The position numbers and the translations under genes were made by a program. DNA of 64,000 nt from Steromphala cineraria (Eukaryota > Mollusca > Gastropoda > Trochida > Trochidae): assembly GCA_916613615.1 (NCBI GenBank), contig OU744736.1, positions 3,666,330-3,730,329 on the forward strand, written 5' to 3'. How positions within the stretch are numbered: the stretch's first letter is position 1; the number at the start of each line of letters is the position of its first letter. The notes beneath the pieces are model-generated. The model had not been told where the DNA came from and did not search any database. It worked only from the letters and a program-made list of their open reading frames with translations. This document shows positions 15,011 through 27,093 of the stretch, piece after piece.

Positions 15011-15169
15011 TCAAGATTTAACCGAGCTGTTAAATGTAGTCGCTGTTGAATTAAGAGCTGATGCTAAAGGGATCATTCCCTGAAAGACGCATTGAGCTTC
15101 AATGCATTGGGCTCTAAGCTGTGACACTTTGGTTGGAAACCGCAAGTCTTTACTTTCACACTCGAGCGC
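15011..15169 (-). CDS. Possible terminal coding exon (unrecognised)
   Basis: A minus-strand frame is open from about 15181 to a TGA at 15011-15013 (57 codons). Its composition looks more coding-like than the surroundings (Leu, Ala, Ser, Gln and Cys rich; it includes KVSQLRAQCIEAQCVFQG). A possible acceptor AG lies at 15170-15171, though its pyrimidine tract is poor. An AATAAA signal follows the stop by about 25 bases (complement of 14982-14987). I do not recognise the peptide. The stretch lies where A1 ends and A2 homology begins and has no clear counterpart elsewhere in the window. A chance open frame remains quite possible. Confidence 0.25.
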   Translation of the reverse strand, partial: ALECESKDLRFPTKVSQLRAQCIEAQCVFQGMIPLASALNSTATTFNSSVKS

Positions 15170-15584
15170 CTGTCTTGCAGTTTAGACACGTTAAACTTAA
15201 TATTATGCTAAAATTATGCCGATTGTGGAAATTCATTTTCTGCAGTTGTCATTTTGCGTTGATGAAGTTTTGAGATAAGCCACAATGGTATGACCCTAAG
15301 ATATCACTTGAATTAGAAAAAAATGAACTCACAATAAATATTTCAAATTTGTTGAAACTGTGGGCACTATTCCATCTATTTACGGGGTACTGCTATACCC
15401 TTGCTTATCGGATCATACAATGCATGATAAAATGAAATCTGTAGTTTATAAAAGGTATTTGTTACACAAATTCCTGCATGCTATTAACAAAAAAATTAAA
15501 TTTGATGATTGCTCTTTTGGGGATACATTGCCTTGGTAATGATTAGAATACCATTTACATGTAAGATGATGTCGGTTGTCTTAA

Positions 15585-15904
15585 AGGAGCAGTATTTTAT
15601 TAAAAAAATTCTACGTAATGCTGAATGATTTATTATGATTATGTCAAAAATCTAATTTCACAGAACAATCGTCCATATTCAGAGAACAAATCATAAAGAT
15701 TCACAAGAAGTCCAGTGACTGCCATTTTTGTTGAAACACCTTTTATTAATTATTTTAAGGAAAGAGGAATCGCATGGTGGAACTTAACAATATATATTTG
15801 GTTTATTACTGCTGTATTTAGTTAAGGTAAATTGACTTTTAATTAGTAAATTTTTTTTATTTTCCTGACATCCTCTTATATTTCCCCAAAAATGTGCTAC
15901 TGCC
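15585..15904 (-). mobile_element. TTAA-flanked MITE, copy 1 (diverged)
   Basis: It is flanked by TTAA at 15581-15584 and 15905-15908. The ends read AGGAGCAGT and, on the other side, TGTGCTACTGCC, which are decayed forms of the family termini AGGGGCAGTAGCACG / CGTGCTACTGCCCCT. The interior matches the copy at 51991-52340 in the same orientation. Confidence 0.75.
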
Positions 15905-17405
15905 TTAAGTCCTCGCTGTTTATGTTACCGCAGTATTTACTGTTATGACTTTGGAAAAAGAAACATATTTTTGTGGTGAATTCAGGTTAGAAGGAAGAAA
16001 ACATTGAACATTGAAGTTCATCAAATGGTCAAATATTTTGCTGATGCTTATACTGAATGTAAAATATGGGAAGCCTGTATTTGAGAACACAATGACTTTG
16101 CTCATGAAAAATTACAGAAACGGTTTATAAATTTTGGTGTCATGATCACTTCTTTCTTCATAGACATCTTTAATCCGTAAATCACAGAAGAACGCTTTGA
16201 GACCAAATCTAAAAGTAAGGTCTCTCTGGTGTACATGTACAGATGCTTGTGAAGCTGTAAGTTTGATGATGATGTCAGAATACAAAACTTATTAAACTAT
16301 CTACAAACTTACCGAAAGAATGATTAACCCCTGTCTGTTTGCTTACCATTCCAGTTCGATCATTGCTTAGCGCACACAATGTAATATACGATAAGACTAT
16401 TTACCATTGTTGTGTAAGTTACGGTCGCAAAGCATGCAACTTTGTTAAAAAAGGTTAACAAATCTTCATTTATTTTCAGATGGAACTAACATAAATGCAC
16501 AGAAGGAACTTTGCCTTTCCCACTTCAGGCGATAAATGCTAAAAAACGAAATTGGGGTTTATTTTAGAATATTCATCTCTACCATATAGCAAATTGCATG
16601 TTTTTTCTTGAAGACGTCGTTATATCAGATATCATTATATCCTGATACTTTCATTGAAGTCATATATATGGTTTTCATCATTTCTTTTGATCAACATTTA
16701 TAATAAACTAAACATTCTTTCAGAAAATGAAACAATATGAGAAAAAAACTAAGGTTATGGCCATTCGAAAATAGTATTCATTTTAGTGTAAAAGTTTCAC
16801 ATGTTTGTTTTCACAAGTTTGTGCTCCTTCAAATATATATATATGAAGAAGCTTTGCTAAGCAACCAAGCCATTTCAAATCTATAGTTACCCAATAAAGT
16901 AATTTTTCAACCTCCTGACCTTAGAAAAACCACAATGAAAATACAAATATTCTACTTGAATTAAGCAGTGGCCATAACACAGTTAACAGAATCTTAACAT
17001 ATTTGTTCAACAATTAATTAATTACTGTAAAAAATAATCGGTTAGTTTTAAACAAGAATTACGCTATAATAAAATCAAAGTAAGTGAAAATGTATCACAG
17101 ATGGCTTACAAGAATCAATTGATTTTAATAAAAACAACAATGCCCAATGAAATAGATTCATTGCGATTCAATGGTTATAGCTATAAGTGTGTACATAAAC
17201 TACTCAATAAAGTTTATGAGCTCCTCATAGTTCACTATCATAGAGAGGCAATCAAGGTGATACATTGGAGCCAGGGCTCTTAATGGTAATGGTCGATTTG
17301 TATGAAATCATATCTTGGGAATCACCCTTCCCTTGCAAATTGAAGAATGTAATCTATCTGGAAAAATACATGCTCTCCTAGTAATGCTTCAAAGTAAATT
17401 GAATA

Positions 17406-18777
17406 TTTACAAGTAGGTATAAATAGGAGTTCTAGCTCAGCGATGATTTATCGTTAATTAGTATTTATTTAATCATAAAATTTGTCGCATTATGCTCCAA
17501 ATTTTATAAGGTTAAATAAATACTAATTATCGATAAATCATCGCTAATCAAGAACTCCCATTTATACCTACTAAAACATTTTCCTCCTATTTTGAGCTAG
17601 AAAATATACCTTTTGATTATAATTTAATAATGAAATTTGTATACCATCCTTTGCTTTTTTCAATTCAGTGTGAACCACTGATAATTAAACGTGGTCTACA
17701 AAAAACTTTCCCCAGTTCTGGACCAAGGTAATTAACACTGAAATGAAAAAACTGTCACTATATCCTCCTATGCATATTGAACCTGCACCTCATCAATAAT
17801 ATAAAATAATCCTTATATTTAATAAATAATAGAATTAAATCTTCCATTATCTAGATTTAATTGAGCATCCATAATTACGTACAGGTAGATATGTACAGGT
17901 CCAGCTGTTTCTTCATCTTTAGTGATTGCAATTGTCATTCCTTCGCTGCCATTTTCAATGCGCCTCCCAGAACCATGCAATTCATCATCATCACTAGTTC
18001 TAACATCGAGCCATATAGCGTACTTGTCGGTTAAGTATTTTCCAATATTCATATCCGTAAGACATAGATCTTTTACCACCATATTTGTTTATGGATTACG
18101 TTTTATACTGGGAAGTTTCTTAATTTCATCCCATAAGTTATGCTTACGCATATCTTGACTGTACAACTGGTTTGGTACTCCTTCAATGGTCATTTGTACG
18201 CTTTTAATTTTAGGATTGTAAAATGATTCAGTTATTCCATCAAAACCGGAGGTGGGCATTTTAAATAACATCAAAACTCCTTTCATAGACTTAGCCGGTA
18301 CATTTATATTGATATTCCACACCGTATCACTTTATCCTTAGGCATTATACGATGTCGAAGTATACGATCGTAGTATATTGCCAAGGGGCTATTAAACATT
18401 GAACGAATTTCACTCGCCAATTCTGGCTCAGTAACTATATCAAGTTCCAATACAATATTCTTAATTTCATACTTCATTTCAGGTGCTCCTATAATAACAT
18501 TTTTATACTCATTAAATGTTAGCTCATATTCCAATCTATCTCCCAATGCAGCTTGATAGAAAGGCATGTGTGTCTCAAACAATTCAAAATCTAGAGGAAT
18601 GTGAAAACGATTTCCTAGATTATTGGCTGTTGCTTTATGTTGTACAATGGAATCATCACCGAGTGCAGACCCCATTCTCAACCTGGTAACATTATGCTCC
18701 AAATTTTATGATTAAATAAATACTAATTAACGATAAATCATCGCTGAGCTAGAACTCCTATTTATACCTACTTTACA
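17406..18777 (-). mobile_element. Non-autonomous Polinton-like element with capsid fragment
   Basis: The element spans 17412-18772. Its 73-bp terminal inverted repeats (17412-17484 and 18700-18772) are identical by eye and begin AGTAGGTATAAATAGGAG. A 6-bp target duplication TTTACA flanks it (17406-17411 and 18772-18777, one T shared with the right end). The paralogous empty site in A1 has a single TTTACA at 1203-1208. Ends starting AG and a 6-bp duplication are Polinton/Maverick features. A third, diverged copy of the terminus lies inverted at about 17489-17572, so the left end is itself a hairpin. At about 1.36 kb this is a tiny remnant of a family normally 15-20 kb long. No polymerase, integrase, protease or ATPase is present. 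Confidence 0.85.
17819..18702 (-). pseudogene. Polinton/adintovirus-type major capsid protein, C-terminal part, broken
   Basis: Three minus-strand pieces (18702-18304, 18322-18089 and 18082-17819) together resemble the C-terminal part of the double jelly-roll major capsid protein encoded by Polintons and adintoviruses. The last piece carries HGSGRR and, near its end, a hydrophobic IYLYVIMDAQL-like segment followed by a short asparagine/aspartate turn. That pattern is characteristic of the family as I know it. There are two breaks: a frameshift near 18304-18322 and a TAA stop at 18089-18091. The N-terminal portion is missing, and the reading frame runs straight into the right terminal repeat without a proper ATG (the first codon of the open frame is TTG). 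The gene is therefore an inert relic. Confidence 0.8.
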
Positions 18778-20819
18778 ACTTATCCTGGCTGAGGATTCCT
18801 TCCAGAGAAGAAATTGCAATTTCCTTATTATAAACATTAGGCTTACTACTTTATAAAGGCGAACATATACATATACAAGTTTGGAATTATAGTATTTTGT
18901 AATTTAATAAAAGATAGTAATATCATATTCTTTATTTAAATTTATTTTTGTCTACACCATGGTTTTGTGATATCAATATATAGACATCGTGATACTACAG
19001 ACATTACTGAATGAAGGAAAAGAAGATTTGTCGTCACATTGTGGTTTACTGAAAATGGCCACAAGTAGTTGATCATTTAAACATATCCATGCTTTACTAA
19101 AGGATACTAACACAAAGCAGAATAATAATCTGATAATCTGATAATCATGGTCAGTGATCCATGTAAATGCACAGTTAGAAAAATCATTTGATCACAAAAA
19201 AAGACAGAGGGGAAATTTGATTCATTTGCTGTTGATGAATTGATGATTAGATGATATGATGCATAGTATCGCAATGTAAAAAAAACCTGTACGGTTTTTT
19301 ATCTATACTTAAGCCTGTCATATTTTTTCAACGCAATCGAGAACGATTATTTTGATACAATAACACGAAAGCATATAATCTGATATAATCCATGATTGAT
19401 CTTCCATTTTTGTCATACTTTCCATGATCGCTTACAACTTGTCACTCAAGACATGTCAAAGCTCCTACTCCAGTTTGTATTAGCTGGATTGTTCATTTTA
19501 TCAGAGACACCTTCAACCTTACCCAAATAACATGATTCCATCTGATATGATAAAACCTTTCAGACTAAGAGACAGGACAGGCGTAATGAAAAGGTATTAT
19601 TTTCACTGCTGTTGATCCTAAACCTTGCTCTGACAATTATGATGTCTGACACGCAAGGGAAGGGGTAATTTAACCTTTATGGTATACATTAAACGATTCC
19701 CTACTCAACAATAATTCGGTTCAAAATGACATTGGTAAGCACACAGCCATTGTTTTCTGATGTTCATGGCTTCCACAAAAAATAGAGTTATTAACTCTCT
19801 TGCTGATCAGGCTACCTATAACAAATTATACATATGGTCGTAGGATCATCACATGAGAGATCACACACTCACCAAGTGTATAACCAACAATAGGGTAAAA
19901 CCAAAAGTATATTACAAATCTATTACTGCCATTTCAAAAAGGAATTCTGTATGCGATTATTTAAGAAGAACTATGAAATAGTCATTGATATGTTATATCA
20001 ATTTTAAAAATGAAGAATTGGCAATGAGGATATCTGTTTCTTTGAACATGACAACTTGACTAGTAATTGTACATCATTTATACTAATATAACTGTTCTTG
20101 ATAGAAAAATATATTTGTTATCAAACGGGAGATATCAATTAGAATACACTGAGCTTTTCGATAAAGTTATACAAGGTATACAAGTATTAAAGCTGTTGTT
20201 TGACATCATCGCTTTTTTTGAAAATTTCTAAATCTTTACTGTGGTATATGATTTCGACTGGCAAGAAGAAATTTTTGACTTTAATGACGTTACTGCATTG
20301 CTATGAGGACGTACATGGGTTCTCATGTTCAAAGACAAAAAATACAAAAGGAAAAAATACATAACAGTTTAAGTAATGAGAGCTGGAAGAAACTTTTTTT
20401 AACAGAGCCCATTAAGACAAAAAATCAGAAAATCAGAATCTGCAGAAATATCTGTATTGTTCTTTATGATATATCTTAAAACTAAAACTTTAAAATCTTG
20501 TTTAAAGATCAGAGCATATCAAACTGTGACCATTCCTTCATAAGATCTATGGTGATAAGTTTTCTCTGTAAATGCAGTTTTAAAGATTTTGTCCCTTTTG
20601 TTTGGCTACTTTACTTTTATACAAAAATTACCTACATGTACATGTACCTCGCCTGGACAAAACTGTGAAAGTGTGTTCGTAGGTAATACCATGAATTTCG
20701 AAAATGTTGAAGAGGTCACAAAATCTATTCAAAAAGGTCAAGACGTTTGGATTTATTTGTAAATTAATAATATATAAACTATGTGTAACATGTAAAACAA
20801 ATTATGGTATTTCTATAAA

Positions 20820-20965
20820 GAGGCATTGGATCAAAGTCCATTTTACATTATATATTTCAGTTTTGACTGCTTCATTCAGTTTTAATACATTCTTTCAATT
20901 GGAACTGTTTATTTTCATTTTCCTGAAATCACCTTATATTCCCCCTAAAACGTGCTTTTTCCCCT
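20820..20965 (-). mobile_element. TTAA-flanked MITE, partial copy 2 (shared by A2 and A3)
   Basis: Only one half of the TTAA-MITE family is clear. It runs from about 20820 to CGTGCTTTTTCCCCT before TTAA at 20966-20969. The same partial copy sits at the same place in A3 (about 35880-36013), so it was inserted before A2 and A3 separated. The 116-codon open frame over this region is a by-product of the MITE. Confidence 0.6.
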
Positions 20966-21411
20966 TTAATATATCGCAACATACTGGAAACTGCATGGAA
21001 GCCTCTTATTATGGCAGGAATGGACATATAATGATGAACTCTCAGACAAGATGATCAATAAGCCAACTATGGTTGAAGTTCCATTACTCAATTCAAATAA
21101 GACAACGTCCTGTCTCGTGTAAATTATAATCCATCAGGAGAAGTGTTTCTGCAATTTAATTATTTAAATCCGTATTTGTTCTGATCAGTGTAAATCATCG
21201 ATCTATTTCAACTCGAAATAAAAAAAATTCTCAATTTGCATAATTTGCATAACTATTAAAATTTCAAACTCATAATTGTGATGTATGGGATGAATGTGAC
21301 AATTTGAAGTTCAGAACTATTCCTTTTGGAAAATTTCTGTCAAAGTTATCGAACAGATTGGGACAAATGCATTAATAACTATGCTGACACCATTATCAAG
21401 AACATATTCTA

Positions 21412-22655
21412 ACTAGGCATTAAAGGTAATATATACAGCTTTATACAAACATGAGAAACACACATAAACGAATCTGTAATTAAACCCGAAACAAATCACT
21501 TTTGGAGAGATCGTGGGGCAAATTTATTAACAAAAAAGGTCAAAACGCTAAAAACGTCCACGATGTCTTATCACAACCCATTTGGCAAAATGAAAATGTC
21601 AAGATAGGTGGAAGACCTATCAATTATAAACATAACTCCTGTAAAGGAATCACTTACATAAACGACATCCTTGATAGTCATGGTACTCTTAACAATTGAT
21701 CAATTAAGAAATAAATTTGGTTGCAAGACAAATTTTCTTGATTACTAAGGGATAATAGAAGCTATAAAATATTACTGCAAGTCAATTAACCTTCAAATTG
21801 AAAAGAAAACACCACTGCCAATTTACCCTTCTTTTTACAAAATATAACTGGCGATTCAAAAGGCTGTGGAGATATATATGACATATTCATAACCAGAAAA
21901 AGCACAAAAAATCTTAAATACCTCATAAATGGCAAAAAGATCTAAATGAATTTATTAACGAAAATACATGGGAAACCATAGAAAGATTAACATTTAAATC
22001 CTACAATAGTGTTAAAAATTCATGGCTCCACTATAGTATATTGCATAGATTTCTTCCAACAAATGAGCTTCTAACAAAAATGAGATACAAAGAATCAAAC
22101 AAATGCACATTTTGCAAAACAGAGAACGAGTCAATTCTACATATATGTTATGATTGTAAGCTTACCAAAACTATATGGAAAAAATGGAAGAATTGATACT
22201 TGAAGAAACAGGAACTGATATCATATTTTCTAAAACGAGTATCATCTTAGGATATACCGAAAAACGAAACTATGTCCTGAATCTGCTGACAACCATTGTG
22301 AAATACAATATACTTAAAATGAAACACCAGGAGAAAATCCTAAATTTTGAAACATGTACAAGAGGAAATTAAAACTGCATATTTTGTTGACCGATTTAAC
22401 GCCTACACAAACTGAAAATATGACAGCTTTATGAATTTCTGGTCAATTTGTCATAATCTAGTCTGAATTATTAGATCAGTTATTAATATCAACTATTTTC
22501 CACGTAACATCAGATTGAAATTTGAAAATATTAGTCAAATCTTGTGAACACTGTTAAATTATTACTTGTATATGCGTGTTCTGTCTGGAATTGTTATTCT
22601 TACATGTCCTTTTTCTTTATGGAGTTTTGAAAAAAAAAAAACAAAAAAAAAAACA
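21412..22655 (+). mobile_element. 5'-truncated LINE with A-rich tail and target duplication
   Basis: AACATATTCTA occurs at 21401-21411 and again at 22656-22666, giving an 11-bp target duplication. An A-rich tail (22630-22655) precedes the second copy. Related empty sites are visible in A1 (about 4339-4350) and A3 (about 37017-37030). Only the distal reverse-transcriptase region remains, so the element is truncated at its 5' end in the usual LINE manner. Confidence 0.85.
21499..22380 (+). pseudogene. LINE ORF2 C-terminal remnant
   Basis: Plus-strand frames carry the end of a non-LTR reverse transcriptase. PIWQNENVKIGG and GITYINDILD (about 21569-21672) are followed by a frame change, then SWLHYSILHRFLPTN (about 22020-22065). 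Next comes the terminal knuckle KCTFCKTENESILHICYDC (about 22103-22160). Stops and frameshifts separate these segments, so there is no functional protein. The order and motifs match the C-terminal region found in many LINE clades. It is similar in design to, but clearly distinct in sequence from, the A1 fragment near 11.1 kb and the A3 fragment near 34.3 kb. Confidence 0.8.
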
Positions 22656-23023
22656 AACATATTCTACTTGTTTGATAAAGTTGACACTAAAACGTGGCAG
22701 TAATTTTATATCCATAGGATGTGTTCTCTATTTTAAGCAGACTAATGATTATCTTTTATTTAGTATCTGTTACTATAAATGGACAAATCCCATTGTAGTA
22801 AAGACATGACCTGAGACATGAACATATAAAATAATAAAAGAGGAAATCTGTCTTGCCTTGAATAATACAAAGATGTCTCTCAAAGAAGTCATGTTTATCT
22901 CAAAGAGTGTGGTAAAACATTTATATTTTAACGAGTGACGAAGATACTCTATATCTTAAGATGATGAATTAGGCTCTTAACGACCAGTTTCTTGTTGAAA
23001 AGACTCTCGCAGCGATATCTAAG

Positions 23024-23110
23024 TGACGTCATTTGGTCATATGAGAATGTGTTACGTTAGACCATTGGTTCATGACGTCACTCGAGTGGTGATAGATCGA
23101 GTAGAATGAC
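23024..23110. promoter_or_regulatory. CRE pair with CCAAT box, A2 copy
   Basis: Two perfect TGACGTCA palindromes (23024-23031 and 23073-23080) flank CCATTGGTTCA, which contains an inverted CCAAT core (ATTGG). The same arrangement is kept in A3 (37353-37401). CREB/ATF and NF-Y sites of this kind are typical of promoters. No transcript start or adjacent gene can be shown. Confidence 0.35.
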
Positions 23111-23320
23111 AATAAAGTTTATCCTCACTGTAGCTAGATGAAATAATAATACTAATTAATTTAAAGAGCGCCTAGTACCATCACAATTGTTGCTCACCGG
23201 CTTATTTTGTCTATTGAATAGAATACCTCACCCTCAATCATATAAATGTCAGTATCCCAATAGATATTAATTGTCTTATCTATTTAACGACTTTGTGTGA
23301 CATTTCTGTTCAAGGTTTAA

Positions 23321-23670
23321 AGGGGCAGTACATGTAGCACGGTTTTAGCGGGAATATAAGGTGATGTCAGGAACATGAACATAAATTGTTTCAATTGAAA
23401 GACAATGTATTTAAACTGAATGAAGCAGTAATGAATTAATATACAATGTACAGTTCAGTCATACTATTCCCTTCTCTTACACAAACTGAATTAAAGGTGT
23501 TCACACAATGGCCTTCGATTGGACCTTGAGTGAATTGTAATAATCTGTTCTTCTTATTTTGTTTAATTGGTTTGTGTAAAGGGATTTTTGATTAATTAAG
23601 CATTAACGTACAATTATCAGCGAAAAATTGTAAATATAATTTATTTTTTTAAAACCATCCTAATGCCCTT
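23321..23670 (+). mobile_element. TTAA-flanked MITE, copy 3
   Basis: This 350-bp copy is bounded by TTAA at 23317-23320 and 23671-23674. The left end is AGGGGCAGTA and the right end TAATGCCCT, a mutated terminus. The A3 counterpart near 37640 lacks it, so it arrived after the A2/A3 split or was lost from A3. TTAA duplication is the mark of piggyBac-type transposition. Confidence 0.8.
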
Positions 23671-26535
23671 TTAAGTTGAAACAGTGACTCCTCTGCACAA
23701 TACCAGTAGAGATGTATCAAACACCTCGATATTGCATGTCATGTTGGGCTCTTGTGGAACAGAGAACGACCTCAACAAATGTATTTGATCAGTTGTAGTC
23801 AGGATTTCAGGCAATTTCGACAGTCTGCTTTGAACACATTGAATAGAGATAAAACATTAAAAGAAATTTCAAATTTATAAATCAGTTGTTATTAACAGGG
23901 ATCTTGTAAAACCAGGAAATCTTTATCATTCTTAAGTAGATCTCTTAAATCGATTTTAGTTCTCGTGAACAAAGAGTATCTGTCGTTTTCCTGTTTTTTA
24001 AAGAGTCTTTGAAGACCTTGATGTTATTGCCATTTACGGAAGACTTTCTGACTTGGAGTTATTAGGGTCAATGGTGTGTATGCATTGTATTGTGTATTGT
24101 AATGTTAGCGGTTAATATAGAAATTACTTCTGTCTATCCACCCTTCCGTCGCTTTGTCCATTAGTTTACGCATGCTTGTGTTTTCTTGTGTGCAGCGTTG
24201 CATTTATTCCTTGATGTTCTGATCAATGAAGATATCAACGAATTCTTATTTCTGTGGACATTTTAATCACCCCATTAAAGGGGTTCAGAATATATTGTTT
24301 GTGTATCTTGATAAATAATATTTGTGTATGGTCTTGTCCTTTGGGGAGTAAAATGTAATGTAGTTCCTGTAGATGTTTTTACCTAAAATCCCTCAAATAA
24401 AATGTTAACATTTGAGTCATTTTGATATTTTTTAAATATAAATAAAAAAAGTTTAAATTATTACAAACGAATTCAATTGATGTTTACTTCTGTTCACATA
24501 GAAGATAGAAGTATTTTATTGTAAAAAGTATAAAAAAAAAGTTAATAAAATCAGACTTGATAAGACATGAACAATCGTCCCTATTATTTGTAAGAGCTTT
24601 GACATTTGCCTGAAATGTAATAAAAGGCTATAACAGTTTTTATGTTTGAAATCCTGAGAGACTGTGTCCCCGCAACTATCAGCCACAGGTAGTGCTGTTG
24701 AAGCCGCAGGATGATAGATGAGAATCACAAGAACACTATAATGGGATTATTTCTGCACTAATGTAATACTAAGAAAATATCAAAGGCAATATATTTCAAA
24801 CGTCACATAATTCAAATGGCAATCCCTGTTTTTCTGTCAACGATGTTATAATTTAGCGAGAGATATTTATCAACAAAGATATGATGTTATTACATATCTG
24901 CTAACACATCTGACGCATATTATGGTAAATTTTTTAGGTGAACATGGGAACATTTTTACCTCATCTATTTCAATATTACAGCTTGTCTTGTTCCAAATGA
25001 TGTCAAAACATAGGATTTGTAAATAATTGGCTCCATATTACTAAGACAGCTAAATCAAGTTTTAGCACCAGACGATGACTAATGTTGGGTAGGAATGAGT
25101 CAGGATAAAAATGTTGTATAGTGAGGATGCACCATTTCTGTTATTTTTAAGAATAATGAATGTTTTCTAAATTCAACCAGTTGAAGTTCATACAAAGCAA
25201 ACTAATAAAATTAACACTTGGATACTTGTCACTTTGATATTATTCAGACATGCATTTGAGTCGATGACAAGTTTTAAAATTCATCAAGACATATACAACA
25301 GCCATGTAATCTAACAGATAACACAGCACACAAAACGAATATATATTCTATACCAAAAACAATCCTTGGGCATTTTCCTTAATCATTTCACAATATATAA
25401 AGCTAAAAGTATAACAATGAAACGGATTAAAATTTGAACCTAAAACTTGATGCACGATGTAAAGCAACAAACATTCCACAAAATCACCACAATTTTCCAT
25501 TTCCTACAAAATAATTTGTGCAGGAACTTTATAAACAAACAATTTTGTTTCGAGTGTATTGTCGATAAAGCTCTCGATAAGTGTGTCTCGTTCAGGATGA
25601 TCTAGCTGTAATGCACACTTTCTCCTTTAATGCTTTAATTAATTTATAGCTAAGAAACAAATCAATGTCAACTTATTACATTTTGTCAGACTTTAAATAT
25701 CTGTATCTTTGCCGTAGGTCAAAGAATAGGTATTGTCTTAGAATTCATTCCTTAGTTTTGTTGGCTTCTGAAAAATGATGCAACACATCAGTAATAATCA
25801 GTTGGTATCATTCAATCTGCCTCAGATTGTAGATACACATGATTTTAAGAAGGATTTCAAATATCTACAAGACTTTTAGTTAGGCAAACTATTTTATGCC
25901 ATATGTTATTTCTGTTCCACCTGTGTAAGTTGTTCAATGCACAGTCAGGGGTATTTGATTTATCTGAAGATGAAACTATCATCGTTTTTTTGTACCATTA
26001 GTAGGACACAAGCCTTTTTTGATTTTCAGTGTCACACAATTTTCTACTTCAGGTATCATCATCGTGTGATTTACTATCTCTACATAACATTCAAACGCAT
26101 ATTGTCAAGAATATTCCCAGATGACATCACAGGAAGTTCATATCTGTACCTTCAAAGAATGATACATTTCGATCTGGAACCTCATACGCTTTTCCTTAAT
26201 CTGACAGTAATGGTTCCCATGGCAACATCACTGTCTCAATCACTCACTCACTTATCAATATTTACATGAAGTGAGATACTCTTCCAGACATTTTCAAAAT
26301 TATCAGTTAATGTAAGATTATTTTCCAGGGTATTTAACCGTAACGCATATGAGGGTTCATCAAATCGTTTTCAACAATGCTTTCGTTGATAAACTAGATT
26401 TCTTTATTTCAGTACCGATGATTTAACAAAAACCATTGGGTTTATGCTCAATAAATTCGATGCCTGGAGTGGTTTATCTTTTCCTTACTGCGTTTAAGAA
26501 TATTTTGATGAGTGATGAATCGACTAATTGCAATT

Positions 26536-26778
26536 CTAAATGCCAAAATCAATCATGTTATATTTGTCTTGAGCAACCCAATCGATGAAGACCAGGTTTG
26601 AAATTTTCAAATTGCAAAATATATCCGACCGTAAATGTTCCGCTAAGAACTTCGAATTGAAATAACTGAACAGAGTTTGCATAAATTCCAAATTCCAAGT
26701 TGGTAGGTGGTCATCTATTTCTCTTGTAATATCTGACATGAAGCATTCGCCAAGGGCTTCACCGTTGCCATATCTCAC
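26536..26778 (-). pseudogene. Possible decayed coding fragment, frame partly kept in A3
   Basis: The minus frame is open for 80 codons. Over about 55 codons the A3 counterpart (about 40630-40790, minus) keeps the same frame: a 24-base and a 3-base length difference are both multiples of three, and many changes are conservative (for example ITREIDDHLPTWNLEF against ITKAIDDLLPNWNLDF). Against this, a single-base indel lies upstream, A3 has TGA where A2 has a Trp codon, and A1 keeps only the last 25 or so codons. It may be an ancient exon remnant, or chance. No family is recognised. Confidence 0.25.
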
Positions 26779-27093
26779 ATAATTAAACTTATTTTAAAGT
26801 TTTTATTTGGTAGTAAATCAGGTAATATTTTAAATGAAAATATGTCACTCTATTTCAAATGGATAAAACATCGAGATAAATGGTAATTAGCAGGGCTGCT
26901 GTTTTTTCTGCAGTTTCAATTGCCGCTGCTGCTGCCACACTCGTATTACTGGCTATAACTTTACTAAGCTTTCAAGAACTCTTATTCATAACTTACTGCT
27001 TATACCTCGGGGTATTTATTTTGTCATACTCACTTTCAAGGTCAAAGGTCTAGGTCAAAAGTTATTAATCTCTAACAAAATTCATATTTTGTA

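Larger units (their letters stand above)
1..15186. repeat. Tandem segmental duplication, unit A1
   Basis: This is the first and most diverged of three long paralogous units. Collinear anchors with A2 and A3 include 1884-1990 with 19585-19690 and 33053-33165; 4940-5080 with 24020-24160 and 38020-38155; 6220-6290 with 24745-24810 and 38755-38820; and 7730-7800 with 26400-26490 and 40450-40540. The text near 1-60 reappears at about 30460. By eye A1 is clearly less similar to A2 and A3 than they are to each other. No gene is supported in 1-8100; those bases are only diverged unit sequence. Bases 2350-2980 are absent from A2 and unexplained, and 8950-11030 is A1-specific unassigned DNA. Distances between anchors differ because each unit carries its own insertions. 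Confidence 0.85.

Noticed and set aside
25937..26269. 110-codon plus-strand open frame in A2
   Set aside because: A short part (about 22 codons) stays open in A1 and A3, but the rest does not, composition is Phe/Leu/Ile-rich as expected for AT-rich DNA, and no family is recognised.
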